From an uncultured Planctomycetales bacterium (GTDB lineage: Bacteria; Planctomycetota; Planctomycetia; Pirellulales; Thermoguttaceae), in assembly GCA_937889015.1 (NCBI GenBank), contig CALARR010000455.1:1-6103 (forward strand): a stretch of DNA of 6,103 nt. The letters run 5' to 3'. The notes under the pieces are model-generated. The model was not told the origin of the DNA, made no database searches, and was given only the letters and a program-made list of their open reading frames with translations. Made by a program: the position numbers and the translations under genes. Positions 5,901-6,103 of the stretch are shown piece by piece. The number at the start of each line of letters is the position of its first letter. The first letter of the stretch is position 1.

Positions 5901-6103
5901 AAGAGCGCGGGCACGCCCCGTGGGCCTGGCAAGACGTGCTGGCAAGGGGCGGCGCCGTCATCCGGCGCAGCGAAGAATCCGGCCAGTTCGAGATCCTTCG
6001 CTGCGATTGGTTGACATGGGTGCAGGAGCCGCAGTCGGAGGCGGAGTTGGAGGCGGAGTTGGAGGCGGAGTTGGAGGCGGAGTTGGAGGCGGAGTTGGAG
6101 GCG
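5897..6103 (+). CDS. Possible partial open reading frame running off the window edge (uncertain)
   Basis: One plus-strand frame, offset from the reductase, stays open from 5732 to the end. After the reductase stop it reads like protein: LKERGHAPWAWQDVL, then more mixed residues, then CDWLTWVQEPQ and at least five EAEL units encoded by the minisatellite. About 83% of codons at 5900-6034 end in G or C. Candidate starts are poor: a CTG at 5897 overlapping the TGA, a GTG at 5936, or a TTG at 5783 inside the reductase. None has a good SD. A strong hairpin (5966-6005) lies inside it. GC-rich DNA often gives such frames by chance, so I rate this low. I do not recognise the protein. Confidence 0.25.
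   Translation, partial: MKERGHAPWAWQDVLARGGAVIRRSEESGQFEILRCDWLTWVQEPQSEAELEAELEAELEAELEAELEA
5966..6005 (+). terminator. Long hairpin downstream of the reductase, possible transcript end
   Basis: CGCAGCGAAG (5966-5975) pairs perfectly with CTTCGCTGCG (5996-6005). After one mismatch, ATC (5977-5979) pairs with GAT (5992-5994), leaving a 12-nt loop. This is the strongest simple stem-loop noticed in the window and lies 65 nt after the reductase stop. The following bases ATTGGTTGAC are not a T-run, so it is not a textbook intrinsic terminator. It may stabilise the mRNA 3' end or act in both directions. Confidence 0.45.
6037..6103. repeat. 12-bp minisatellite, truncated by the window edge
   Basis: Five perfect units of GGAGGCGGAGTT (6037-6096) plus seven bases of a sixth reach the window end, so the array length is unknown. 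The plus strand is nearly all purine and has regularly spaced GG pairs, which could form two-layer G-quadruplexes. In one frame it encodes (EAEL)n, a helix-prone repeat; in another, a Gly-Val run. Because 12 is a multiple of 3, unit gain or loss keeps any reading frame. Confidence 0.92.

Noticed and set aside
6016..6103. Gly-Val-rich frame starting at ATG 6016
   Set aside because: No SD, low-complexity product set entirely by the 12-bp repeat, and weaker third-position GC than the alternative frame.

Overview
This is a GC-rich bacterial chromosome segment with strong codon bias and clear Shine-Dalgarno sites. The gene mix suggests a planctomycete, possibly Pirellulales: a XylR-type regulator with a LacI-like sensor fused to an AraC DNA-binding domain, a small secreted alpha/beta hydrolase, and loosely packed genes with structured repeats between them. 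This assignment is inferred from gene style; the window holds no rRNA or other phylogenetic marker.

Layout. Positions 1-209 carry no gene but are dense in inverted repeats. Positions 210-1842 (minus strand) hold a tightly coupled pair, transcribed leftward: a secreted alpha/beta hydrolase followed one base later by a sirtuin (NAD-dependent protein deacylase). After a 198-bp gap, positions 2041-3276 (minus) encode the XylR/AraC-type regulator. A 238-bp divergent intergenic region with a plausible promoter and a small palindrome separates it from a plus-strand ATC-hydrolase-family gene (3515-4012). A 220-bp gap follows, containing two perfect 76-bp copies of a structured direct repeat. Then comes a 555-residue CoA-disulfide reductase with a C-terminal rhodanese domain (4233-5900). 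The last 203 bp hold a long hairpin, an open reading frame running off the edge, and a 12-bp minisatellite cut by the window end.

Functional reading. The two plus-strand genes are both linked by family to thiol or sulfur chemistry: ATC hydrolase to a cysteine route, and CoA-disulfide reductase/rhodanese to CoA-thiol and polysulfide metabolism. They may form a small thiol-sulfur module, but this is inference. The regulator lies between the two gene groups and could control itself, the divergent gene or the downstream pair. All five proteins fall into known families. I see no clear new multi-gene system. The most unusual material is non-coding: the twin 76-bp repeat, the edge minisatellite and the inverted-repeat cluster at the left end.
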